A stretch of 64,000 bases of DNA from Parapedobacter indicus (GTDB lineage: Bacteria; Bacteroidota; Bacteroidia; Sphingobacteriales; Sphingobacteriaceae): contig NZ_FOQO01000013.1 of NCBI RefSeq assembly GCF_900113765.1, positions 140,321 to 204,320 on the forward strand, in the 5' to 3' direction. Under the pieces are notes generated by a model that was given only the letters and a program-made list of their open reading frames with translations, had not been told where the DNA came from and did not search any database. Positions 26,129 to 35,584 of the stretch are shown here, piece by piece; position 1 is the stretch's first letter; each line of letters begins with the position of its first letter. Both the position numbers and the translations under genes were made by a program.

Positions 26129-27498
26129 CAAATCTTCGGACTTCTAAAGCCCAGTTTCCTCAATCCATCCTTGATCTCCGGTGCGCCCATAAATAGTTCC
26201 CAAAGCAATCCGGTTCGATGGTTCTCAATCATCACAGGTATCGGGCCCTGGTCAATAGCCAAGTAGCGTCGCGGAAACCAGTTATCGGTCTCGCTGTATG
26301 CATCGTAAAACCCATATTTACCCCAAACTTTATCGCCCAGTTGCTCATACAGATAACGCATCACGTCCATGCTGTATTCGGGTGTATAAGGGAATGACGA
26401 CAAGGCAGCCGTGGGCGAAATTACACCCAAGTCATTATCGGGATTGTGCGCAGAATACCCCTTGATTGAATAGCTCGCCGTAAATCCCCATGCTTGCTTA
26501 CCGTATCCTTTAAACCCTTTTGGATTTTCAATGGCATAATCGCGATGGATGAGTGCCTGATTGCGGTTTAACTCCCAATAGCCTGCATATTCATCTTTTA
26601 ACCCCCGCGGATCCAGACCAAGATAGGAATAGTGGGACCAAAACAACGGTCCCACCCCATTGCTATCCGGCACATTGTGTTTGAGGATGATGGGATGCCC
26701 ATACCGCTCGGCAGCCGACCTGATGGCACCGCCGCGCGCCCACCCTTCGTGATACACTTCGGGAGGGACACCGTACGTCGGCGACGAAGCAGCCAGCACG
26801 TAGGTAATGAGGCATTCATCATAGCCCCTAATGGGATGATTGGCGGCCCAGCCCGCCGTAGGGCTCCAGTGCCAATAAAGCACGTTTTGCCCATCTTGAC
26901 GGTACCAGTCCCACTCAATGGTTTTCCAGAGGGCATCGGCGCGTGCAGCCAATTGCTTTTCATGTTTATCGCCCTGCTGGAAGTATTCCCTCACACAAAT
27001 CAACGCTTGCGCCATAAAGGCGGTTTCTACGAGGTCTCCGCCGTTGTCATTTTTACTGAATGGCTTGGCCCGTCCCGTAGGCCCATCCAACCAATGCGGC
27101 CATGCGCCGTGGAAACGGTCGGCTTTTTCAAGGTAATCGATCACCTGCTCGAACCGCTCGACACCGGCTTGCCGTGTGATGAAATTGCGCTCCATGCCTA
27201 CCAATAAAGCCATCAGGCCGAACCCACTACCTCCGATGGTAACCACGTTTTCATCGTTCTGTGGATATTCTCCATCGATATGGATGCGCTCACGGGCGAG
27301 GCCCGATACGGGTTCTGCGCCTTCCCAAAAATATTGAAAGGTTTGGCGCTGTATCCGCGTGAGCAACGAGTCGTCGGAAAGGGTCGAATCGCTGCGTTTT
27401 GTTGAATCGCTGTCGGCTGCATGGTTTCTCGATGGACCGTTACAGCCTACAAGACCTATTGCGGTTATTAATACGATATATTCTATTAACTTGTTCAT
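26128..27498 (-). CDS. GH144-like endo-beta-1,2-glucanase lipoprotein
   Basis: 456 aa. The signal peptide ends in a lipobox (GLVGC, Cys19), so the protein is lipid-anchored. The rest is one glucoamylase-like (alpha/alpha)6 barrel of the PF10091 type: RIQRQTFQYFWEGAEPVSGL, GGSGFGLMALLVGMER, DRFHGAWPHWLDG, NDNGGDLVETAFM, YWHWSPTAGW, NECLITYVLAASSPT-like DECLITYVLAAS, and AIDQGPIPVMIENHRTGLLW near the end. The founding characterised member (Chitinophaga pinensis SGL, family GH144) is an endo-beta-1,2-glucanase, and this protein matches that group throughout. It overlaps the GH43 start by one base and follows a second GH144 gene by 13 bases. Many databases label such genes only 'glucoamylase family'; the beta-1,2 specificity is inferred from the family. 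Confidence 0.85.
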   Translation of the reverse strand: MNKLIEYIVLITAIGLVGCNGPSRNHAADSDSTKRSDSTLSDDSLLTRIQRQTFQYFWEGAEPVSGLARERIHIDGEYPQNDENVVTIGGSGFGLMALLVGMERNFITRQAGVERFEQVIDYLEKADRFHGAWPHWLDGPTGRAKPFSKNDNGGDLVETAFMAQALICVREYFQQGDKHEKQLAARADALWKTIEWDWYRQDGQNVLYWHWSPTAGWAANHPIRGYDECLITYVLAASSPTYGVPPEVYHEGWARGGAIRSAAERYGHPIILKHNVPDSNGVGPLFWSHYSYLGLDPRGLKDEYAGYWELNRNQALIHRDYAIENPKGFKGYGKQAWGFTASYSIKGYSAHNPDNDLGVISPTAALSSFPYTPEYSMDVMRYLYEQLGDKVWGKYGFYDAYSETDNWFPRRYLAIDQGPIPVMIENHRTGLLWELFMGAPEIKDGLRKLGFRSPKI

Positions 27499-27511
27499 AA
27501 ATCAATCTTTG

Positions 27512-29494
27512 CTATAATCTTGGGCTGCTAAAACCCAATTTTTGGAGTCCGGTTTTAATCTCGGGTGCGCTCATGAACAGATCCCAGAGCAGACCGGTGC
27601 GATGGTTTTCGATCATTACGATGATTGGCCCCTGATCTATGGCGAGGTACGAATCGGCAAACCATTGCTCGGTAATGTTGAAGGCGTCATAGAAACCGTA
27701 AGCACCCCAAAGCCTATCGCCCATTGCATAGTAGAAAAACTTTAGCGCGTCCATGGACTTATCGGGAGTATAGGGAAATGCAGAAAGTGCGGCAGTTGGC
27801 GTGATTACGCCCAGATCGTTGGTGGGCGAATGTGCCGAATAACCCTCGTGATTATCGCTCGCCGTGAGCCCCCAGCAGCTTTCGCCATAGCCTACATACC
27901 GACGGGGATTACGGATACAATATTGATAATTGATGGAGGTATGGTTCACATTTTGCGTCCAATAATCAGCATATTCGTCGCTCAACCCTCTAGGGTCGAT
28001 ACCAAGGAACGAATATTGGCTTAAAAACAGCGGACCACCATATTCGGCACCAAGTGGCAACGCAATGCCTTCATAAGTTGCCCCGTTGCGTATATCACCG
28101 TTTCCAGCCCAGCCATTGTTATAGACGGTCTTAGGGATACCATGTGTCGGTGATGCAGCAGCCAGTACGTACGTAATCAAGCACTCATTCCATCCGCGGA
28201 TCGGCATGTCCATGATCCAGCCCTTATCCGGCGACCAGTGCCAGTAGAGGACCTCCTGGCCATCCCGTCGGTACCAATCCCACTCCACGGCTTGCCAAAG
28301 TGCATTGATGCGATCAACAAGTCGCTTTTCAACAGGTGTGGAAGTTGTCAGATACTGACGCACCGTAATAAGCCCCTGCATTAACAACGACGTTTCCACG
28401 AGGTCGCCGCCATTGTCATTGGCACTAAATGGCATAACCGCCCCTGTATTACCGTTGATCCAGTGTGACCAAGCCCCGTGGAAACGATCGGCCGTTTCAA
28501 GAAAACTGACGATGCGTTCCAGCCGTTCAACACCCTGGCTACGCGAAATAAATCCCCTTTCCACTCCCACGATCAATGCCATGATGCCAAAACCGGAACC
28601 ACCGCTGGTTACCAAATCCCCGGAAGTGTTGCGCTCACGGGCCATACCACTGGCTGGATGGGCGAAGTCCCAAAAGTAACTGAACGTTTGCCGCTGTACC
28701 AGGGTTAACAATTCTTCATCCGGAATAACCGGAAACTTTGGTGTTGGATCTATTGCTGTATAAAAGGCCTTTGTGAAACCCGAAAAGCCTTCTCCCCCTG
28801 CACCCACCAACGCATCGGAAATGTGCAGCTCGTATTTGGTGAGCCCTTCTAATGGCGCGTTGCTGACCAAGGTAACCGATTGTGCATCGGTGGCGAGCAC
28901 TGTCTGTATATTCGATGTACCTGTGGTTCCCTCCAATGTGATAGCTTGTTGCACAGTGGCCGGATCAAGTGGGCTGGAAAACCGAAGGGTCATCCCCAAC
29001 CCGGCAGGTATGCCGGTCAGCACATCGTTCTGTCCTATATTTTCTCCATCCATTTCGATGGCCACAACTTGCAGGTCTTTTATCATCGTCTTGAACTGCA
29101 CATCATACGTTGATCCGCGACCGCCATCTGCACTCCGAAGTTGCTCCGAGACTGACAAGGTGTAGGTGGTATTGCTCAGCAATGGGCCATTGGGATGCAC
29201 CACCACGCTGGCTCCCTCAGAAAGGAATGCCAAGCTTATCGCCACGGATTCACCGTTGCGGTTCAGGGTAATGGCCGCATTGGCTGCAGATTGATCGACC
29301 GGTTGCGAAAACACCAGCGTGATACTCCGATCAAGTGGCAACCCATCCATAATTGTTCCATCAAGTGCGAGCGCCTCCTCGCCAACCGATACTTGCAAAA
29401 GCGAAAACGTACCGATCTGGTTCTTCTTACATCCAGCCAGTAAACCGGCAAGAACGATAAAATAAATGATCCGTATCGGTACGTCTTTGCTCAT
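27512..29494 (-). CDS. GH144-like glucanase lipoprotein with two N-terminal Ig-like domains
   Basis: 660 aa. A lipoprotein signal (LLAGC, Cys22) precedes two SbsA/Big_5-type Ig-like domains (about 45-135, ending YDVQFKT; about 150-245, ending FTKAFYTA), each with the sequence pattern of a 'maximal displacement' adhesin module (ITLVFSQPVD; MTLRFSSPLD). The catalytic GH144 barrel runs from about 255 to the end (LVQRQTFSYFWDFAHPASGM, GGSGFGIMALIVGVERGF, NDNGGDLVETSLL, YWHWSPDKGW, AIDQGPIIVMIENHRTGLLW). It is clearly a paralogue of the next gene downstream. The Ig stalk would hold the enzyme away from the membrane, consistent with a surface endo-enzyme making the first cuts, while the shorter paralogue may work on oligosaccharides. 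It starts 10 bases after the LamG gene. Confidence 0.87.
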   Translation of the reverse strand: MSKDVPIRIIYFIVLAGLLAGCKKNQIGTFSLLQVSVGEEALALDGTIMDGLPLDRSITLVFSQPVDQSAANAAITLNRNGESVAISLAFLSEGASVVVHPNGPLLSNTTYTLSVSEQLRSADGGRGSTYDVQFKTMIKDLQVVAIEMDGENIGQNDVLTGIPAGLGMTLRFSSPLDPATVQQAITLEGTTGTSNIQTVLATDAQSVTLVSNAPLEGLTKYELHISDALVGAGGEGFSGFTKAFYTAIDPTPKFPVIPDEELLTLVQRQTFSYFWDFAHPASGMARERNTSGDLVTSGGSGFGIMALIVGVERGFISRSQGVERLERIVSFLETADRFHGAWSHWINGNTGAVMPFSANDNGGDLVETSLLMQGLITVRQYLTTSTPVEKRLVDRINALWQAVEWDWYRRDGQEVLYWHWSPDKGWIMDMPIRGWNECLITYVLAAASPTHGIPKTVYNNGWAGNGDIRNGATYEGIALPLGAEYGGPLFLSQYSFLGIDPRGLSDEYADYWTQNVNHTSINYQYCIRNPRRYVGYGESCWGLTASDNHEGYSAHSPTNDLGVITPTAALSAFPYTPDKSMDALKFFYYAMGDRLWGAYGFYDAFNITEQWFADSYLAIDQGPIIVMIENHRTGLLWDLFMSAPEIKTGLQKLGFSSPRL

Positions 29495-29504
29495 CTGCCA
29501 ATCC

Positions 29505-30569
29505 CTAATTATCCGCGATCATCTGTTGTACCTCTCCCTGGGTCAGTGCTTTGTCGAAAATACGCAGCTCATCGATCAAACTCAAGTCCGACAGGTGCCC
29601 CCATTCGGTAAAATTGGGTGCTCCGGAACCGATGGTGAGGGCATCGCAATCTGCCCAGCTAATTCCAGAAAAGGTTCCCTGACTTACGATATTGCCGTTG
29701 ACGTAGACAGCACATCGGTCGCCCGCGATCGTAAATGCTATGTGTACCCAATCGCTGCCTGCTTCAACATCTGCTGCTTCAGCACCATCAAACCAACTAT
29801 CCACCGTGCCGTCCCCAACATTAAGTTTGATTCGTTGCTTGGCACCGGCCGCTTCCCGGAATAGGCGGAAGCCACTTGTCCGATTGTTGTTTGTCGGGCC
29901 GGGAGGGCTCACTGTCAGAATACCCGCACGATCCGGAACCGCATTCAGCTTATACCAAAACGCTGCACTGAACTCGTCATTCGCCAGGTCAGCGAAGGGA
30001 AAGGTCAGGTAACCATCGGTTACACCGGAATAGGCACTGCCCTTCTTGCCACCGTTATTGAAACCAGGCTCACCCACGCGGGTGGGGTTGGTAATGCTCA
30101 CCAACTCGGTATTCTCGCCATCAAAGGCCATATAAAATATTTCGCCATCATAAATCGGTTGGTAGGGCTCTACCTTTTCGAAATCTACGGATTGTATGGT
30201 GGATTTTCCAGCAACATCCGTCGCCGTCACCGTGAGCGTATGTTCGCCGGTTGCAACTTCGTTATACGCAAATGATGCCACGGATTTCCGATAATCGGGG
30301 AAACTATCGAGTTGGGCGATCTGGTTGCCGTCAAGCTCCACGACAACGTTTCCAATTTCGATATCATCTGTCACCGTAAAACGCACGTTGATAGACGTAA
30401 CATCTTCGCGTACCCTAATCAGTGTCCCCTCCAATGGATAGGTCATCGATATGGTAGGTGCTGTGACATCTTCCCCCGGCGGTACAGGTTTGATATCGTC
30501 AATATAACCTTCTTGGCACGCTACAGCTCCAAACACTGCGGCTAGAAGCCATATATTCCTTCTTTTCAT
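29505..30569 (-). CDS. LamG-domain surface glycan-binding lipoprotein (SusE/F position)
   Basis: 354 aa. Signal peptide with lipobox (FGAVAC, Cys19). An Ig-like/cadherin-type domain (about 40-125, APTISMTYPLEGTLIRVRED) is followed by a concanavalin-like LamG domain (about 140-354) that includes the usual FAFDG-like opening (FYMAFDGEN), FSAAFWYKLN, WVHIAFTIAGDRCAVYVNG and LIDELRIFDKALT. No catalytic residues are recognisable. Its place between susD and the glucanases is where surface glycan-binding proteins of PULs are usually encoded, so a role in holding polysaccharide at the outer membrane is likely. That role is inferred from position and fold. It starts 33 bases after the susD stop in the same operon. 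Confidence 0.8.
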   Translation of the reverse strand: MKRRNIWLLAAVFGAVACQEGYIDDIKPVPPGEDVTAPTISMTYPLEGTLIRVREDVTSINVRFTVTDDIEIGNVVVELDGNQIAQLDSFPDYRKSVASFAYNEVATGEHTLTVTATDVAGKSTIQSVDFEKVEPYQPIYDGEIFYMAFDGENTELVSITNPTRVGEPGFNNGGKKGSAYSGVTDGYLTFPFADLANDEFSAAFWYKLNAVPDRAGILTVSPPGPTNNNRTSGFRLFREAAGAKQRIKLNVGDGTVDSWFDGAEAADVEAGSDWVHIAFTIAGDRCAVYVNGNIVSQGTFSGISWADCDALTIGSGAPNFTEWGHLSDLSLIDELRIFDKALTQGEVQQMIADN

Positions 30570-30602
30570 TTCAATACCTTGTTAAATTTTCTAATCGGTT
30601 TG

Positions 30603-32135
30603 TCAATTTCCTTCCCTCAACTGCGGCAGGACGTCTTGTTGTTCCAGCGGATACGGATAAAATCGGCTGGTGGTTGCATCGTAAGTACGCCCACCATACG
30701 ATAGTTCGGCTGTCTGGTCATGCCGCACAACGTCATAAAACCGGATGCCCCACTCGCCTGCGAACTCCGCGAACTTTTCATCCAATACCTGATCGAGCGT
30801 AACACCGCTCAACGGGCCGAGGCCAACACGGTTGCGCACGGCATTCACCGCCGCATCGGCAGTCATCACCGAGCTGGTAGCACCGCTGGTCAGTGCCTCT
30901 GCATGCATAAGCAGCACCTCGGCATACCGGATACAGGTGAAGTTTTTATTTTCGCCATACGCGGTGCGGCCTTCGGTTAGCATGGCGGATGGCAGGTAAT
31001 GCTTACCACTGTAGAATTTGGTCCTGACACTGTTATTGAACACATCACCATCTGGAGTTGCATTCGATATCCAACTCGGCGCATTCGGGTACGCATTGCG
31101 TACGTCCGTAATGCCATCCGGCGTAAAGATCACGGTTGTTTCGAGGCGTTCGCGCTCACCGCGATCGAGCATGAATTGGATATATTTCATACTGGGTTCC
31201 CAAAAACCCCATCCGCCACTGGCACCATCGCGCGTGGGTGTCCAGCTCGTGGGACCAAAGAAATCCCACAAATATTTATTGGATGTACCCGTGGCTGTGC
31301 CATAATCAGAATACTGCAGTTCGAGCAGGTTTTCATTGTTGAGCTTACCGCGCAGTTTAAACAAATGGTAAAAATCGGGCTCTAAACTAAACAATCCGCT
31401 ACTGATAATTTGGCCGGTGGCTTCGGCCACGGCGGGATAATTTTTCAGTTCGAGGTTGGCTATCGCTTTAACGGCAAGTGCCGTATAGCGGGTGACGCCG
31501 CCACGCACGTCCGACCGCTGATTTGGCCGCATATCGGGCAAAAGCGGAATCGCTTCATCCATCCGCGCAGATACATACTGCATAACCTCTTCAAAACTAG
31601 ATAATTCCACGTCCAGCAGCGCACTTGGCTCAGAACTCTGGGGTATCAGAATCCGCCCCCACATACGAGCCAGCTGAAGCATTTCAAATCCCTGCAAAAC
31701 CTTGATTTCTGCGATATATTGCTGCGCGGTGGTCCCGTTTGCACCTGCCTCTTGATACTTTTGGATCTCCTCGATCGCACCCTGCCAGTAAATCAAGTCG
31801 CCATAGAGGCCGGTCCATGCGCTATTCATCGCCCAGAAATTGCGGTCATACCGGAAGCTATCCGCCAGTGCAAACAACGGCTGATCACCGCGTCCACCGA
31901 TATCAATGTCATCTCCCCGTACACTGATAGATGGGTAAATTTCCCATCCGAAGTCATATAATTGATTGTAAGCACCATACAGCATCAACACCATATTTTG
32001 CGTCTGTGTATAGTCCGTCCCCTCAGCAATCTGCTGATTTTCGAGCGGCTCATCCAATAAACCGCTACACGATGTGCCGAGCAACAGTCCAAAGAATACC
32101 ATCGCCCCGTATTGGATATTTCGTATCGCTTTCAT
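30603..32135 (-). CDS. SusD/RagB-family glycan-binding lipoprotein
   Basis: 510 aa, the size of typical SusD proteins. Signal peptide with lipobox (LLLGTSC, Cys23). The helical TPR-like N-terminal half carries IAEIKVLQGFEMLQLARMWG, and the C-terminal half carries NFTCIRYAEVLLMHAEAL and NAVRNRVGLGPLSG, the standard SusD-family landmarks. The protein sits as a lid on the SusC channel on the outer face of the outer membrane and captures oligosaccharide. It starts 19 bases after the susC stop. The glycan cannot be read from the sequence; the downstream GH144 and GH3 genes point to beta-1,2-glucan. Confidence 0.95.
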   Translation of the reverse strand: MKAIRNIQYGAMVFFGLLLGTSCSGLLDEPLENQQIAEGTDYTQTQNMVLMLYGAYNQLYDFGWEIYPSISVRGDDIDIGGRGDQPLFALADSFRYDRNFWAMNSAWTGLYGDLIYWQGAIEEIQKYQEAGANGTTAQQYIAEIKVLQGFEMLQLARMWGRILIPQSSEPSALLDVELSSFEEVMQYVSARMDEAIPLLPDMRPNQRSDVRGGVTRYTALAVKAIANLELKNYPAVAEATGQIISSGLFSLEPDFYHLFKLRGKLNNENLLELQYSDYGTATGTSNKYLWDFFGPTSWTPTRDGASGGWGFWEPSMKYIQFMLDRGERERLETTVIFTPDGITDVRNAYPNAPSWISNATPDGDVFNNSVRTKFYSGKHYLPSAMLTEGRTAYGENKNFTCIRYAEVLLMHAEALTSGATSSVMTADAAVNAVRNRVGLGPLSGVTLDQVLDEKFAEFAGEWGIRFYDVVRHDQTAELSYGGRTYDATTSRFYPYPLEQQDVLPQLREGN

Positions 32136-32154
32136 AATTTCTTTCCTTAATACT

Positions 32155-35100
32155 TTACAGTTTAATGGTTACGCCCAATGTATAAATAGCCGGTATGGGG
32201 TATACTTCGCGATCCACCCCATTGGCCACTTCAGGGTTAAAACCGTTGTACTTGAATACCGTAAGGGGTCGTTCTGCCGTAAGGGTAACCCGGGCTTCCG
32301 GCCAGGTCACACCGTTTATTTCCCTACCCAGGAATGAATAAGACAGCCGCACGTTTTGCAACCGGAAGTAAGAACCTTCTTCTACGAAATAACTGCTCAT
32401 GACCTGATTCCATGCCCTGCGTAATCCGGAGGCCGACGGATAATTCTTCGATGATCCCCCGCCTTCCGTCCATAGGTTCGTTGCCAGATCGGCATCGATG
32501 TTGGTATCGTTGGTGAAAATCATTTCACCGCGTTTACGATTCAGGATGTTGTAACCCGTTTGCCCTTGCAGCAGCGCCGCGAACTCCAACTTCTTATACC
32601 GGAAACCGAGGTTGGCTCCCCAGGTAAAATCGGGCATGTAGGAGCCCAATACCACGCGGTCCTGATCGTCGATAATGCCGTCCCCATTCTGGTCCTTAAA
32701 AATTAAATCGCCGGGAACCAAGCTTCTTTCGGCAGCAAAATCTGCATTGTAGGTATCCTGAATTTCTTGTTGACTGTCGAATACTCCGGTTACTTCATAG
32801 CCATAAAATGCCTGATAAGGCTGGCCGATTATGGATCGTTGACGGAACTCTGCTGTTCCGGCATTCAGCCCACTGGCGCCTCCAAGCCCCAGCACTTGAT
32901 TCTTCAAGGTGGCAATATTCCCACCGATATTATAGGAAAAATCTTCAGACAGGTCGTCGCGCCAGTTGAGATTAAGCTCCAGTCCTTGGTTCCGGATTTC
33001 GCCCACACTTCGGCGTTCAGCAGACGGAAATACCGGCGGCACGATGGTCACCGCTAGGTTGCGCGTGTCGCGGATAAAGTAATCGGCCTCCAATGACAGT
33101 CGATTATTCAGAAATTGCGCATCCAAACCGAAGTTCTTCTCTACCGTAGTTTCCCATTGGGTAATGAGATCGAATGTGGGGTTCAGCCGCCAGCCGATCA
33201 CGCGGGTGCCATCAATCGCGCCGTTGTTTTCTTCTATGGTGGGTAGGCCCACGGAAGGACTGATCGCATCATTACCCAGCTGCCCCCATGACGCCCTGAA
33301 CTTCAAGAAATCGATACCTTCTACATCAAAGAAATCCTCTTCGGACAATACCCATCCGGCACCGACCGTGGCGAAATTACCCCATGTCTTTTGAAACTTA
33401 TTGTTGCCATCGCGGCGAAAGGTCGTGTACAAGAGATATCGACCATCGTAATTATAAGCTGCCCGGCCAAAGAAAGACAGGAACTGCAGATTTGCATTTA
33501 TTGAATTGTAATCAGGATCACTAGCATCGCCAATATCATTTAAGTCAAAATCGGTAGCATTCTGCAGATACCAGAACTGTTCAGCCGCTCTTGAAGGAGC
33601 CGGATTAATAGCGGTTCCCCGCGCAAACAATAATTCGCTGTATTCGCTACGGTAAGACTGTCCCAACACCACATTCAGGTTGTGTTTCCCGAAATCGTCG
33701 TTATAGGTCAGGAAATTATCCCATACCTGATCGTAGTTCGAGGTATTTCTACGCCGGATAGCCGATTGGTGGTTGGTCACTCCATCGTGATACGCGAAGT
33801 CAACCCGTCTAGTGTTTACAAAGCTCAACCCATAATTGTATTGCGTGCGGAACTTCAGTTTATTTTCCCAAACATTTACCTCAGCATGGAAGTTACCCAG
33901 CAATTTGGCCACATGATTACGGTTGTCTACATATTCCAATGGGAAGAACGGATTCTGGGTGCTGCGGTAGCCGATCTGCTGTGCATTGGCATATTTCACC
34001 GGCGTGGCGCTGGCATTACCATCGTCATATACCGGCAAGATCGGCACGCCAAAATATGCTAGGAACCACGCCGTGTTTTCACCATTGTATTGCCGAGCCG
34101 TACTCACATTGAAATTGCCGCCTACGTTTAGCCAATCTTTCACCTTACTATCTACTTTTACACGGAAGTTCAGCCGCCGGTAATTATTGCGCTGCAAATC
34201 CAGCAACCCCTCCTGATTGAAATAGCTGCCGCCTATGGAATAGCGGGTACTTTCACCGCCGCCACTGAATGAAAGATTGTGGTTCTGTATTGGAGCAGGG
34301 CTCATGATCTCGTTGTACCAATCGGTATTGACATCCGGCAGACTCGGATCTATCCGGCTGCGGCCATATCGCTGTATCGCATTTTGTATCAGGGCTATAT
34401 CCGCTGCACTTCCGGTTCCGTTAATGTACTGCACAAACTGCTGGGCATTGGCCATTTTAAGTACGTTTTGCGGGTTTTGTATACCGTAATACGCATCGTA
34501 GACAATTTCACCGGGTTTGTTGTAGGCACCCGATTTAGTTTCAATCAGGACAACGCCGTTACCAGCGCGTACCCCATAAATTGCTGACGCCGATGCATCT
34601 TTCAATACGGAGATGGTTTCGATGTCATTTGGGTTCAGAAAATCGATGTTATCGAAAAACATCCCATCCACTACATATAGCGGTGCGGCATTTCCTTCAA
34701 AGGAACCGATACCCCGCAACCGCACGGTAGGCGATGCCCCTGGTGCACCATTACTCACAATCTGAACACCAGCCACCCGCCCCTGTAAAGATTGCATGGC
34801 GGTAGCGGTGGGCGTTTTCGCGATATCGGCTGCCTTTACAGTTGCTACAGCAGTGGTCAAATCCCGTTGACGCTGTGTACCATATCCAATGACCACCACT
34901 TCTTCCAATTCCGTGCCCTCGTCTTCCAGTACCACATTTAGGATGGTCTGGCCAGCAACGGGGATTTCTTGCATGGCAAATCCGAGCGACCGAAAAATCA
35001 ATGTATCTCCAGCGGCTGCCTCAATAGAGTAGTTTCCTGACGCATCCGTCTGCGTAGCCGTGGTAGCACCTTTTACCATCACGGTCACTCCCGGAATCCC

Positions 35101-35208
35101 ACCGGATGCTACCGCGTCGGTCACTTTCCCGCTTACCCTGCCCTGCTGTCCAGCGGCCATAAACGGCAACATAAACAACGCCAATAAGCATGTAAATAAA
35201 TTCCTCAT
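32155..35208 (-). CDS. SusC/RagA-family TonB-dependent outer-membrane transporter
   Basis: 1017 aa from the ATG at 35208 (a TTG four codons upstream opens the frame). After the signal peptide (ending MAAGQ) comes a carboxypeptidase-D-like regulatory domain (GRVSGKVTDAVASGGIPGV), then the TonB-box region (EEVVVIGYGTQRQRDL), a plug domain (TPTATAMQSLQGRVAGVQI, RGIGSFEGNAAPLYVVDGM, DASASAIYGVRAGNG) and a full beta-barrel ending YTLGVTIKL. It forms the import channel with the SusD protein. This is the first gene of the seven-gene PUL operon. A candidate promoter with overlapping inverted repeats lies at 35264-35314. No dedicated regulator (sigma/anti-sigma pair or hybrid two-component protein) is next to it, which is unusual for a PUL. 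Confidence 0.96.
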   Translation of the reverse strand: MRNLFTCLLALFMLPFMAAGQQGRVSGKVTDAVASGGIPGVTVMVKGATTATQTDASGNYSIEAAAGDTLIFRSLGFAMQEIPVAGQTILNVVLEDEGTELEEVVVIGYGTQRQRDLTTAVATVKAADIAKTPTATAMQSLQGRVAGVQIVSNGAPGASPTVRLRGIGSFEGNAAPLYVVDGMFFDNIDFLNPNDIETISVLKDASASAIYGVRAGNGVVLIETKSGAYNKPGEIVYDAYYGIQNPQNVLKMANAQQFVQYINGTGSAADIALIQNAIQRYGRSRIDPSLPDVNTDWYNEIMSPAPIQNHNLSFSGGGESTRYSIGGSYFNQEGLLDLQRNNYRRLNFRVKVDSKVKDWLNVGGNFNVSTARQYNGENTAWFLAYFGVPILPVYDDGNASATPVKYANAQQIGYRSTQNPFFPLEYVDNRNHVAKLLGNFHAEVNVWENKLKFRTQYNYGLSFVNTRRVDFAYHDGVTNHQSAIRRRNTSNYDQVWDNFLTYNDDFGKHNLNVVLGQSYRSEYSELLFARGTAINPAPSRAAEQFWYLQNATDFDLNDIGDASDPDYNSINANLQFLSFFGRAAYNYDGRYLLYTTFRRDGNNKFQKTWGNFATVGAGWVLSEEDFFDVEGIDFLKFRASWGQLGNDAISPSVGLPTIEENNGAIDGTRVIGWRLNPTFDLITQWETTVEKNFGLDAQFLNNRLSLEADYFIRDTRNLAVTIVPPVFPSAERRSVGEIRNQGLELNLNWRDDLSEDFSYNIGGNIATLKNQVLGLGGASGLNAGTAEFRQRSIIGQPYQAFYGYEVTGVFDSQQEIQDTYNADFAAERSLVPGDLIFKDQNGDGIIDDQDRVVLGSYMPDFTWGANLGFRYKKLEFAALLQGQTGYNILNRKRGEMIFTNDTNIDADLATNLWTEGGGSSKNYPSASGLRRAWNQVMSSYFVEEGSYFRLQNVRLSYSFLGREINGVTWPEARVTLTAERPLTVFKYNGFNPEVANGVDREVYPIPAIYTLGVTIKL

Positions 35209-35263
35209 GTCGTTACTCAATTTAATTGGTTATTAATAATGTGTGTTGTATATAAAACCCCTT

Positions 35264-35314
35264 GGGGGTATCATATGTTTTGCAAAAATGTGATGTATCC
35301 CCCTACATGCCAAG
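35264..35314 (-). promoter_or_regulatory. Candidate promoter and operator of the PUL
   Basis: On the minus strand CTTG (35311-35314), 20 bases, CATTTTTG (35283-35290): one mismatch in each element of the Bacteroidetes consensus. Symmetric sequences overlap it: ATGTA-TCCCCC-TACAT (35293-35308) in the spacer, and GGGGGTATCAT (35264-35274), which is partly complementary to ATGTATCCCCC (35293-35303; 8 of 11). The ATG of susC is about 75 bases downstream. Confidence 0.4.
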
Positions 35315-35425
35315 AAAACGGCTAACACATTCCTACATCACCTCGAAATGAATTTCTCATCCGCTTACCACAAAACAATTAAATAATTAATAATCAATAT
35401 ATTATATCTAAGCTACACTTACTCA

Positions 35426-35466
35426 ATGAAACGAATATTGTGTATTTTATACACCCTATGAAACGA
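35426..35466. promoter_or_regulatory. Direct repeats flanking a palindrome
   Basis: ATGAAACGA occurs at 35426-35434 and again at 35458-35466, 32 bp apart (about three helical turns). A perfect palindrome GTGTAT-TTT-ATACAC (35440-35454) lies between them. The element is in the 376-bp divergent gap between susC and the plus-strand gene at 35585, which otherwise holds no gene. It has the shape of a compound operator for either side. Confidence 0.4.
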
Positions 35467-35584
35467 GAGGTAATGATGTAGTGCAGTGATAAAAGAAAAA
35501 GTCGTTTGTGTACAAAAAAGAGTCGTTCAGAACATATTTTGACCTCACTAAGTTTTTGGTATTTAACTTGCATAAAAATGATCG

